Shown piece by piece: positions 1 through 12,400 of a DNA stretch of 64,000 nt. Source of the DNA: Watersipora subatra (Eukaryota; Bryozoa; Gymnolaemata; Cheilostomatida; Watersiporidae). A program made the translations under genes and the position numbers. Numbering within the stretch: the first letter of the stretch is position 1; each line of letters begins with the position of its first letter. The notes below the pieces were generated by a model. That model saw only the letters and a list, made by a program, of their open reading frames with translations. It ran no database searches and had not been told where the DNA came from. The DNA lies in the NCBI RefSeq assembly GCF_963576615.1, contig NC_088708.1:49525196-49589195 (forward strand). Direction: 5' to 3'.

Positions 1-257
1 GATGTGTTACTTACTGTAGTTATATTAGATGTGTTACTTACTGTAGTTATATTAGATGTGTTACTTACTGTAGTTATATTATATGTGTGACTTACTGTAG
101 TTATATTATATGTGTGACTTACTGTAGTTATATTAGATGTGTTACTTACTGTAGTTATATTAGATGCGCAACTTACTGTAGTTATATTAGATGTGTTACT
201 TACTGTAGTTATATTAGATGTGTTACTTACTGTAGTTATATTAGATGCGCAACTTAC
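1..257. repeat. 27-bp minisatellite abutting a splice donor
   Basis: About nine head-to-tail copies of a 27-bp unit run off the left edge of the window. On the minus strand each unit carries CTACAGTAAGTAACAC, a good splice-donor match (CA|GTAAGT). The array starts exactly at the donor of the exon ending at 258, whose own donor is CA|GTAAGTTGC, so the first unit of the array is the real donor. Units differ by a few substitutions, such as GCGCA against GTGTT. Confidence 0.9.
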
Positions 258-435
258 TGAACAATCTCCCGGAAGGCTGTCAGCTCGCTATCATGCCTTC
301 CAACTTTTTCTTCAACTCGATCAAACCGTTCATCATTTCGCTGTTCCGCCCGCTCTAATAGCAGTTTCTCAGCTTTGGACCTGTTTATATTATCTACAAC
401 TTTAGAGAGCACCTGCTGCCTGTTAGGAGTGTCAC
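258..435 (-). CDS. DUF4795-like gene, exon L (last in window)
   Basis: 58 codons plus partials. The acceptor is CCTGTTGCAG and the donor CA|GTAAGTT. It encodes a strongly helical, charged stretch (SKAEKLLLERAEQRNDERFD) typical of a coiled coil. Its donor is the first unit of the 27-bp array at the window edge. Confidence 0.7.
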
Positions 436-3400
436 CTGCAACAGGTGTCAATCAAATGTATTCCATCTACCAAAACTCATTTCTTCATCTATAACTGTGA
501 TTTAGAAGTGTTATCACTGTTTAAAGGACAGATAATAGAAGAAGAGCCAAGCCAACATAGTTGTATACAAGCAAGGGTTAGTTGAATGTATGTGTTGCTA
601 TTGATTATACAAGGAGAGTGCATGTGAAAGTTTGGGAGTAAATTTTAATTGGTAGTTGTGGCTCATGTAATAATAATTGCTTGACCTAGCATTAGTTCTT
701 GTTATTCACTTGTGTAGTGAGTACTGTTAGTATTAAGTAAACCTAACTTTCATCTTCAGTTAAAAAGAAACAGTTGTATAAATAAAAAGATAAATAATGA
801 CTGAACACAAACCATAATCATATTTTTAACAAACATAATTGTATAAAATAAATTAAGGTAAATGAAGTCTACTCAATGATTCCAAAGTTTTCTGTAAGTG
901 GTAAGATGGACCATCTTTCCTCCCTTCATATTCAGCATCTGAAGACGGAACACCTTGAATTGAGCTTTGCTGCCTGTATCTTCTTGATGTATCCTCAGTT
1001 GTTCCTATCTATAAATAAGGCAAAGATAGGAAACCAGACAAACATTTAAGGTGCATTTTCTAATGAGAAAAGTTAACATTGACTTCATGTGATTCAACAG
1101 CCACCATTTAACCATTTAACTGTCTAACCGTTTCTTCATCTAACCATCTAACCGTCTCACAGTCCAACTCTCTGACCGTCGGACCATTTGACTGTCTCAC
1201 TGTCTAACCACCTAACTGTCTAACTCTCTCATTGTCCAACCATCTCACTGTCTCACCATCCAAGCATACTGTCCAGCCCTTGAAACCTATTCTCCCTGCC
1301 CACCGTCCATCTTCTGCTGAGCACCGTTGACCATCTATCAGTTACTGCCTAACACCTGTTGCCTTCCATTTAAGACATAAAGACTGACACATAAGTTCTA
1401 ACGCTTACAGATAATATGGTAAAAGTTCTTGCAAAATCTTACAAAACATGTGGCATCATATCTGATGACCAGCCAACTGCAAACATAAGGAAACACTATA
1501 ACAAGTACAAGAGAAATAGGTTACTCTTGAGTAGCTGGTAACTTTTCTACAAGTCCATGTTTTGTTATTCTTACCTGAGGTTGTTGAACCCATTGTGTTT
1601 TTCCCATCTTATCATTGCCTTGTTCAAAGGTCTCTGTTATCTCCATTTGTTGAGAATTATTTTTTCTTGAAGACTTACGCGTTCCATCCCTACTGCCGCC
1701 AGACCATGTAGCAGAAAAGTTCAACTCAGACCCACCTTGCCAATCATGTAGCTGTTCAGTATCCTCAGTATGGACGGCAGAAGTTATGTCCTCCACAAAG
1801 ATCCCTTCCTTTTCTATATACTTTTTTTTTGCTTCCCCTCTATCTAGTTCTTTCTCTTGCAGTTGTATATCAGTTGTACTTTCTCTTTCGTTATACTCAA
1901 GTCTTGTCCCTTTGTAAGTTGTTTTTCCTTTAGATGCTTCATCATATCCATTTATTAACTTTTTACTAGAATTTTCAGATGTTTCTTCATCATATCTAAA
2001 TTGCTCTTGCTGATCTGAGTCAGAATCCGCAGAATGAGCTGTGGTCGGGTCCAAAGCGTGAGTTCGGTTTATTGATATTCTCTCACTAGCAAAGGGGCAC
2101 AGACTTAAAACATGACAGTACAACATACCATACATCTTCTCGGTTTCAATTGTTTTTAGACACGGCAATAAGGATCAATTCAAAGACAATAAAACAAATA
2201 AAAGATTTGAGTAATTTGAAGGCAAAACTGACATTATGTCAACAATAGTCTTTACAGAGAGCCAATTATATTACATGCCCATTACATTAAGTTTTGTCAG
2301 TTGTAAACTTGAAACTCCTGGCAGTCAGAACACCTCCAACCTCAAAAACACTCGCAAGCAGTAAAGCAATATCAACACTTTCTGATAGAATCGACTAAAG
2401 TTTTGTGTAAGTACATCTTTAAATGACTTACTTTTGATACGAACTGCACTTATAACATCACATGTAAGTAAAAATCAATCATGTTTTAAACTAAAGTGTT
2501 AGTTTCAGCAGTCCTAAACTCACACAAATATGGTTAGGTAGCTTGACATCTATGTGTACTAGTTATTGACAAGTTATAGTAGTTACTGACAAGTTATAGT
2601 AGTTACTGACAAGTTATATTAATTACTGACAAGTTATAGTAACTACTGATAAGTTATAGTAATTACTGACAAGTTATAATAGTTACCGACAAGTTATAGT
2701 AGTTACCGATAAGTTATAGTAGTTACTGACAAGTTATAGTAGTTACTGACAAGTTATAGTAGTTACTGACAAGTTATAGTAGTTACTGACAAGTTATAGT
2801 AGTTACTGACAAGTTATAGTAGTTACTGACAAGTTATAGTAACTACTGACAAGTTATAATAGTTACCGACAAGTTATAGTAGTTACCGATAAGTTATAGT
2901 AGTTAGTGGCAAGTTATAGTAGTTAGTGGCAAGTTATAGTAGTTAGTGGCAAGTTATAGTAGTTAGTGGCAAGTTATAGTAATTACTGAAAAGTTATAGT
3001 AACTACTGACAAGTTATAGTAGTTACTGACAAGTTATAGTAGTTACTGACAAGTTATAATAGTTACCGACAGGTTATAGTAGTTAGTGACAAGTTATAGT
3101 AATTACTGAGAAGTTATAGTAACTACTGACAAGTTATAGTAACTACTGGCAGGTTATAGCAGTCAGCAGGTGAGAACAAGTGAAACATTAACTTGTTGTG
3201 TTAACAGATACTTAATATACAGTACTTACTTGGCTCTGCTTGCTGGAGCAGCACCCGCTGATTCTGTCAACGGGATGTGAGAGCTGCTAGATATCAGCAA
3301 ACCAGACTGTTGGGTAGTCAAATGCCTAAAGGATTTAGACATACACTACATAATAATCTATATAGGTATATATTTCTCAAAGTTGGTCATGTGTATGTGT

Positions 3401-6400
3401 GCGTGTCCAGATATCGCTATTAACATCTTGGAATTAAAATTCCATGTTTTGATGGATATGAACTCACGGAGATTGCTACAGCAAGTTTAAAATCCAGGCA
3501 CTCTACCACACCACTTAGCCATACAAGATGTAGTAATCTATGACATTATTGTATACCGTATAGCATATGCACACGCTAATTATTTTAGCATTGTGCCCAC
3601 GCGTTACAATGGTCTTGTTACAAAGTATTTTGGGACCGTAGTATATGCAACACGATGCTTCTTCATCTTTTTTTCGTTAGGGCAAATTTGTTCCGCCCCA
3701 TGATATCAACAATAATTTATCTCGAACTTAGAATTTGGTGATTTGTGTACTGATTATATATGTTATTAAAATATATACGTTGATCACCATGATGAGTTCA
3801 GCCTTATCAGTTGTGGTAAAAACTGCTCGCAAACAGATAAATGATAAAATTTTAGTTAAACGTTTGAATTTTACTAAAATACATACTAAAACTTTCTTAA
3901 AGTACGTGTTTAGTAAACTAAATTCATTTAAGTTAGATTCAGTGTTTATGTTACACATTTGTCTTGAAGGTAAGAACTCTCCTCGTAGTACATTTTAATG
4001 TTATATTATCTTGCAGATCATAATCACAAAATGCACTAAAGTCATTGTAGGTACCCATAATTATTAAGGTTAGCATATTGTTTTGTTACTATTTTTTAAT
4101 GATGATGATTTTGATGATTTTTACGAGGAGGTGATTGCATTAGATAATTACTATGAGTTTCTATAACACTCCATGTACATCTATTAATAGCCTACGATAT
4201 TTTTGTAATTGGCATGCAAAAATTGGCATGCAAATTTTTGCATGCCAACACTGAAACAAATTAAAATCATATACTTGTAAACCAAATAATTTTTCATTGT
4301 AATCGTAGCAAAACAGACTATATTTAGCCATTACTTGCTAATGATTTCACATTTACATTTAAACACCTTTACATTTTTAGTTTTCATCCTGACTTATTTC
4401 AACGAAACACTCCTTTCAAGTTATGAAGTTTGAAAGTTACAGTTGTTTGACAAAGTTTGAAAACCTTTACAGTTGTTTTTATTTTCTCTTTTAATTCATT
4501 CCAACTACACAAAACACTTTTCTCATGATATGTAGTTTGAAAGTTAAAATGGCAAATGTTGTTATATAGTAAATGCAAATAAATTTTTTGTCCAAAGACT
4601 TTTTTATTACTCGGGCAATGCCGGGTAGTACAGCTAGTCTGTTTTATATTCAATGAGCCTCTCAGAGTCTAAACTGCTAAGGATTTGTTAAAAAACAGTT
4701 AATAAATTGTTAACTAAAATAGTTTTTTCTAAAGACCAAAATATATATAATAATATAAGCTAAAAAGATATTATAAAAAATGTGATTGAGTATTTTCTAA
4801 TACAATGGCAGTGTGTACTTGTTTAAATTATACTCAGATAGATATAAAAATGTTTTGAGTTATGCGATGATAAGATATCTATAAATATAATATATTTACT
4901 CACTATTTTTTGTTTTTGGCAGAATTGTTGCCTTGCTAGCTGACGAAGCTACTTAAACATAACTTACCGTTCTAAGTCATCCCAAGTCACAAATGAGTCT
5001 AACTTGTTGTTCAACTGCTTCAAGTGATCGCTGATGAGTCTGTTTATCTCAGATGTTCTCCGCTTCTCTGCTGCCATCTTCTCACGGATCGCTGATAAGT
5101 TCAAACACAAAGAGATTGTGTAATATGACTAGAATTTTCAGAAATGGTGAATAATAACATTAAATGATAAAATATTATATGTTCAATATACTTTTGGCAG
5201 CAAAATAAACTGCCGCATCAAAATCTGCCTTACATACTCGAGTTAATTAGTTCAACTTTTGTAAAGAAAAAGATTTTCTTGATAGTATTGTTGCCCAGAA
5301 CTGTGTATAAAAATCTAAAAAGTTCATGTTGACCATCATCTGTCATTAGTTACTGTAAATGATTAATAGTTTAGCCAAACTTTAAATATATAGTATAATA
5401 ACAAGTTTATTAATAATAGATTATCTTTAAAGATGCTGATATAGCATACAAACACTATAGTAGGTATAACATTTTAGAACTGAGTAAAATTGAATATCAT
5501 CATGTTTGGTTTTGGATTTATTTAAAGATTGAAAGATATTTGTGAAGCTACTGCAGAAAATTGAGTCAGCCATAAAGAAAACTTTAATATTTTCTGATGA
5601 GTTTTTATTAGTATCATTACACTACCCAGAATCCACCTCACTAAATTGTGTGCCACTCCAACTAGACTGAGTATGTTTAGTTTTATTACGGGTAAAATAT
5701 TAAAATATTACTGTCAACTATCTCATCATTTTATCCTGCATTCAACGACTACTTATATATCGCAAAGATAGTATGTAATTTATTTGATGTGATCTTTAAG
5801 AGAATTGCAAGCTTTGCTTATCTTGGGAAGATGTGAGTATCTCTGTTTCTGCTGTAATCCGAATCACTTAAAATGCGTTGTATAAGTTTACCTCTTCAGT
5901 TGAAGCTGTGTGACGTTATGTACTATGTTATGTAGTGTGTACATATACTGACGTTATGTACTATGTGAAGCTACAGTAAGGCACGCTTGCTGCTGGCTGA
6001 CTTAAAATAAACTTGTGACAAAGATGACTTACTCGATTAAGATTACAAGTTAATTGTAGATATGGTAAGTACTACAGTTTATGTGTTGAGCATTAGATTT
6101 AATAATAGTACAGCATGGTTTAACGGAAACATTGCAGGAATCAGTAGGGATGGTTATTGGTAACAGCCTCACTAGTGTATGCATATATGTTTTTAGATAC
6201 CTAGTGTTTTAGTCAAACAACATTTATAATTCTCATGACATCGTTGCTTTCTTATGAAAATTTTATCATAGTCTGGAAACATTAGTCAGGCATTCAAAGA
6301 ATCAAAAAACTAGCAAATTGCTAAGGATAATTAAACACAAAATTGCTGAGGTAGAGCGCTTAAAACAATGATCAGAAGGAGATCAGTACTAGCATTTTGC

Positions 6401-9400
6401 AACGAAAAAACTTGAAACTTGCTGCATTTGCTGTATGGAGTCCTGTAAAGTTATGGCTTATAACCACATGATAATGGTGTCTAATAAGATTTATGAATGT
6501 GCTCAATATATCTCAGTGCAGTACTTTTATATGGTTACTTGGAAAATGATTATATAATATAACAATACAACAATATGATAATATAACAACACAAATATAC
6601 AGCAATATAACAATTTAACAATACATGATTGCTGTAGTTTTTAGTAATTTATTTCAAGCAATCTTAATCTATCAAAAGTTATGTATTTTATGCTTACTTT
6701 TATTTTAGTTATTATTTGTGACGTGTCAGCCAAGGAGGTATCTTTGAGAGAGAAAAAAATTTCATGTACATACTAATAGTCATGTACTTACTAATAGTCA
6801 TGTACTTACTAATTATAGCCATGTACTTACATGATACTTTTTCATCACAAATAGCAAACTTCTGAGCTAAGTGGTTGAGTTTTTTCTCATTGAGCAATTT
6901 TTGTTTCTCTGCTTCTAAACTTTCTGTCATAATATAATATAATATGAATATATCATTTGATGTAATAAAAAGATTTTCATAGTGTAAAAAGTTACTTATT
7001 ACAGAGAGAAGAAGCGGAACAAAACTATAGAATGTCATTGACTATCTACTTTTTGCTAGTAAGATCAACCAGTGTGTTACATCTTATAACTATAACCAAT
7101 AATAATTTGTATTCAACAGGTATGATTTAAAATGGTTATTTTAGTTTTATTTCATGTTCTTTAAAAGCGTTCTTTGCTAGTAGCTATCATTTTCAATCAA
7201 ACAAGTGCGGAGTGTTCTTAACAGCAAACAGGTTTTGTATTTATTTATCTATTTAAAATCTGGTAGAAAAAGATAAAGTGGCATCTTATGTAAAGTAGTT
7301 GAATAGTGTACACTGAAGCTACTTATTTTGTAATATACATGTAAATTTTATACCTTTTGATGATTTGGTAGCCTCCTTGACTGGTTTATCTGAAACAGGT
7401 ATCACTGGTTTATCTGAAGCAGGTACCACCGGTTTATCTGAAGCAGGTACCACCGGTTTATCCGAATCAGGTGTCACCGGTTTATCCGAATCAGGTGTCA
7501 CCGGTTTATCTGTATTTAGAAAGGGTTTATCTGTAGGTGAGGGGTGTTCTTGAATCATCCCTTCATCATTAGATGCTCTGCCTTCATTTATTTCTTTCTC
7601 TGCTCTCAAGGTTTCTTCTAACTTTTTTATTTGTTTTCTGCAATTCAGGAAGTTGTTTCCATAACCAGAGCTACTACTGAATTACGAGTATAGTTATACC
7701 GCAAGGTCGTTCATACCATGTTTAGTGCGTGGGATCTTTTTTAACTTTACAAGGTACAATAGCTACTATTCAGATTTCACTATACTACATTTATGGTATG
7801 CACTTCATGTATCAAACAAATAACTCAAACTGTACCTGGTGTTCCACCTGTACATCTACAAATGTTAATGTTTGTTGTTTGGTCTGTTTGTTGGTCTGTC
7901 GCTCATGTGTCCGTGTATTATTATTAAGCTGGCTTCAGATAAGGCTCTTATTATAGGAAAGATTTAGACTAGCTTAAGTTATTAGCACACCAGGCTGATA
8001 ATAATAAAGTTGATATCTAGTTATATATTGCAAGCACTACAGTGACTAGACATACAATAGACATTACGCATACTAGATATGTACATATGAAGCACACAGT
8101 ACATACCAGACACTTTTATAATATCTAAAACACTGCACATGCCAAATATTTTGTGCATATTAAACCCATGGTACATACCAGGCATGTTATTTACCCCAGG
8201 CGCACTGTACATACCAGACAAGTTATGCTCTCCAGATGGACTGCATGAGCCTTATGCGTATACATTTTACTTACCTTGCACACGTCATCTTACCTACTGT
8301 ACACACTATACCCAGTGTTTATACCAAAACTCATCTATACAGTACGTACATGATGCTTGCCCCAAGCTTTTATTTTCATACATGTACATGTACATACTTA
8401 TCATTATAAAGTGAATCTATCTGTTGGTGAGTAATGCTCAGATCATCCTGGATTGCACCAACAGCTTTTATCATTTCTGCCATATTTGTCTCCATCATCA
8501 ACAGACGAGTCTCTATATCCTGCGCAGCCTCACCTTCCCCCGACTGTTTCTGAAAGCAGACCGGAAGATTTGTGTCAATAACAGCTTTTCAATATGTTGC
8601 TGTGTACTTTACATTCTAACAAAAACTAGTTATATTAAATTTTAATTGTGTATGCAGATAATAATTTTTGATAATGATATATTATTTCTAAAGCTTAGCA
8701 TAACATACATCGTATTCAATCAGGAACTACTTGAATTTTTATACATGCACTTTGTTCTTAATGAAGCTTAGGTCGTAATAACGAACCACATTTTTCTGGA
8801 CTAATAATAATATTATTTCTAATACAGAAAAATATTGTTGCATAAAAATATACTTCAACCACTGTGATTGAAGGTAGTTACCAGATTTACAGATTCAGTT
8901 TCCAGATGTGTTGGCTAGTTCTGAAATTCATTAGCAAGTTTTATGAATCACCTCATATCACATGTAACTGGTCACCAACTATACTAAAGCTCACATGTAA
9001 CTGGTCACCAACTATAGTAGAGCTCACATGTAACTGGTCACCAACTATAGTAGAGCTCACATGTAACTGGTCACCAACTATAGTAGAGCTCACATGTAAC
9101 TGGTCACCAACTATAGTAGAGCTCACATGCAACTGGTCACCAACTATAGTAGAGCCCACATGTAACTGGTCACCAACTATAAAAGAGTTCACATGTAACT
9201 GGTCACCGAATATAGTAGAGCTCATATGTAACTGGTCACCGAATATAGTAGAGCTCATATGTAACTGGTCACCAACTATAGTAGAGCTCATATGTAACTG
9301 GTCACAACTATGGTAAAGCTCACATGTAACTGGTAACCAACTATAAAAGAGCTCACATGTAACTGGTCACTGACTATAGTAGAGCTCACATGTAACTGGT

Positions 9401-12400
9401 CACCAACTATGGTAGAGCTCACATGTAACTGGTCACAACTATGGTAGAGCTCACATGTAACTGGTCACAACTATGGTAGAGCTCACAGGTAACTGGTCAC
9501 CAACTATAGGATGAACATGCGCACGTGTAGCTAGTGAACGTCTGATACAATTCTGCTTCGCTGACTATGGGTATGAAAATAGCAGCACCTGATATATTAT
9601 TGGAATATAGTTTGGTTGGCATGCTCAAAAATATACATTGTGTACTTTATAGTGTTTGAAAAGAAATTGGAGCATGTCCAAAAAAGTGTTATATTTTGTA
9701 GGTCAGTCATACTAGAATTCTATACCGTAGCACTGATCAGAGTATTATCTATGCTATTCTGTTTTATGTCTGGTTACCTACTTAACCGTAGCAACCGTCA
9801 GTATCAGAAGATTGTCTACTACATTGTCTCACAAGAAAGTATCCAGCTCGGAGCACAGCATTTTAGTCAATCAGAAAATGCTCGCGCCTCCAAAATGTGA
9901 TTATTAAATACCGCAAGGTTGTTTAACTGGCAACTATAAAACATTGTGTGTCTCTCCATGAGAGCACAATTCTCATTTTTGTTCACCAATTGCATCTCAC
10001 ATATACTAAATGAGAATTTTAAGCTGATTTACTACAATAAATACAGTAAAGTAAATACAAGGCTGAGTACCTTTAGGAGGGTCACGGTAGAATTACTCAA
10101 TGTTGCCACCACCTGCTCAAGCTCTTCAACTCTTTTAGTTAATTTCTCACCTGGTTGTGAAATATGTAACTCAGGAACTGAAGCTTTTTCCTATAAATAT
10201 TGCACACAGTCTATAAAGATTGCTGCTTGTTGAAATTAGAAAGAACCTAATACGAACAGGAAGTAGTAACCATCAACATCTTTTACGATGAAATACTTCG
10301 ATATGTACGTATGACTTTTTATAGACATTAGTTATCATCAACAAAATAATGCTTTTCATTTGATGCCAAAAATGGAAATAAAATGAAAAAACAGAAATTA
10401 TTGAGTGAGTTGAACAAACATGTTTTAAAAGTTGGTAATGTAATAGTATAGCAGAGGAGTCGAGATAGCGAATTGAAGGTTGTAGTAACAGTAAGTTTAT
10501 AAACTGAAACATACAATAGTGGATGTAGTATGTTGGTGTCAGGAAATAGAAAACATTGTTTGTCGTACGTGTGGAAGGATAAATACAAATATTCTGGGCA
10601 TCGTTTATGCAAATGCCACGACTAGCTATGCTATTGCGTATAATGGGCTTCATTACTCTTCCAGCTTCTTTCTTTTGCTTAACTAATTTTTGTCGATTAA
10701 AATAAATCACAAATCAAATCACAAATAAAACCTGCAACACAAATGCAAAATGAGCAAGTTTAGGATAATAAGGCAAACGTTGATAGATTTTGTGATATGA
10801 TTGGTAGAAGTGTGGTAAGCTGTAATGTGATTGGTGGAAGTGTGGTAAGCTGTAATGTGATTGGTGGAAGTGTGGTAAGCTGTAAAACTAGCGCTAGTAT
10901 ATCAGCTTTAGTAAAATATTATAAACTGGTTTTATTGCATAATGTTTTCATTTAAATTACTGTTTTTATTTTTAAACTAGTTTTCTAAAATTATTTGATG
11001 TTTGTTGAACTGCTCACTCTATTGGTTAGAAAAACAATTTGATTCAGATATTTCAGAACAAGATTTCTTAATTTTGCGCAGGTTTCAAGGTCTGCTAACT
11101 TTGTACATACTAAACGCAGTTATGAGGCTGAATGGATACATCTTCTAGTCTTATAAACAACTTTCTAAGTCAACCTCATGTGTGAGGCAATGACAAGATT
11201 AGTAAACAAGCCACCACTATCATTCCTTTTAGGAGATTGAATCCCTGAACAGAAGCTATACAGTGAAGATAAATTTGAAATAGAAACACCAAGTTCTGCG
11301 ATAGCTGAGAATAATTTATGATGAAAACAAAAGCATTATCTTTATCTATATATACATAAACTCAATGTTTGTCATTTGTCTTTCGTCTGTCCAGATATAA
11401 CGATAAACTTTTCGACACAAAAAATCTCCGCTGCAGCTTGTACAAACTCAAAACCTTCAGATCCAGCAGGTAGATATATCCAGTCCATTAAACCACATAG
11501 CCTACTAGCTTTACAATGGAATAATTGTGCACATAGTTATCACATCTGCTAATTTTTAATGGCAATCGGTTAAAATATCTACACTTCACACTTGAACTAA
11601 TTTAGTAAAAGAACAATTTTACTTGAAGAAAAATATCTGCCCATATTTCCCAAAATGCTATAAATATATGTATATATAGTATGTACTTTATTAAACTTAT
11701 ACCAAATTTATACCAGAAATAAGCAAACATGTTGATTTAATATTTAGATGGTGAATAAATGGTGATTTTTCTGTACAATAACTTTTTTTATTACCCATAC
11801 GACCTCGGGCATTCACCTAGTCTAGATAGATGTCACAGGGTGACCTTAAGATTAGTGATAGACCTCCGTATACAAAGCAGATAAAAACACTTGGTACAAA
11901 TATCTCATAGTAGGTATGTATGCAATAGCACCTGGGCTGGAACCGGCATCATATGCTGTTGAGATTTTATAGGAGGTATAGGTTGGTCTGTAACCACTGC
12001 TGGTGATCCATCTTCAATCGCCGCTTCTTCTACAACGTCATCACTTTGCTTCTCAACAGGCTTCAATTTTAACTCATTTTTTAGCTGTGCCATCTCTTTC
12101 TCTTTCTGTGTCTTGACAGCATGCGCTGAGTGCTTTTTCCCAGTTGTCAAACTATCTCCTTCAGATATATGGGGCAAGTTTGGTGCAGACTCTGGCGCTC
12201 TGCTGAGTTCAGCATCTACCTGTGAGCATTAACTGAGAGCTTATCTGCTGTCTGCTTCAACCTTAACTACCTGCAAACAACTGCCAGTTCTCTGCTTGAA
12301 CACCTGCAACCAACTGCCAGTTCTCTGCTTAAACACTTGCATACAACTGTCAGTTTTCTGCTTAAACACCAGCAAGCAACTATCTAATATATGCTCTAGG

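Noticed and set aside
3728-3998. Overlapping 76- and 87-residue frames on both strands
   Set aside because: AT-rich, no homology recognised, no splice logic with the surrounding gene.
7365-7553. Plus-strand TGLSEAGT-repeat frame
   Set aside because: Antisense shadow of the DKPV repeat in exon F, whose phases fit its neighbours.
8864-9316. 150- and 112-residue frames with CNWSPTIVELT or VGDQLHVSSTI repeats
   Set aside because: Products of the 33-bp minisatellite, open on both strands because the unit is a multiple of three. No splice or start context.
8956-9512. CRISPR array
   Set aside because: Units are contiguous with no unique spacers, and the DNA is eukaryotic.
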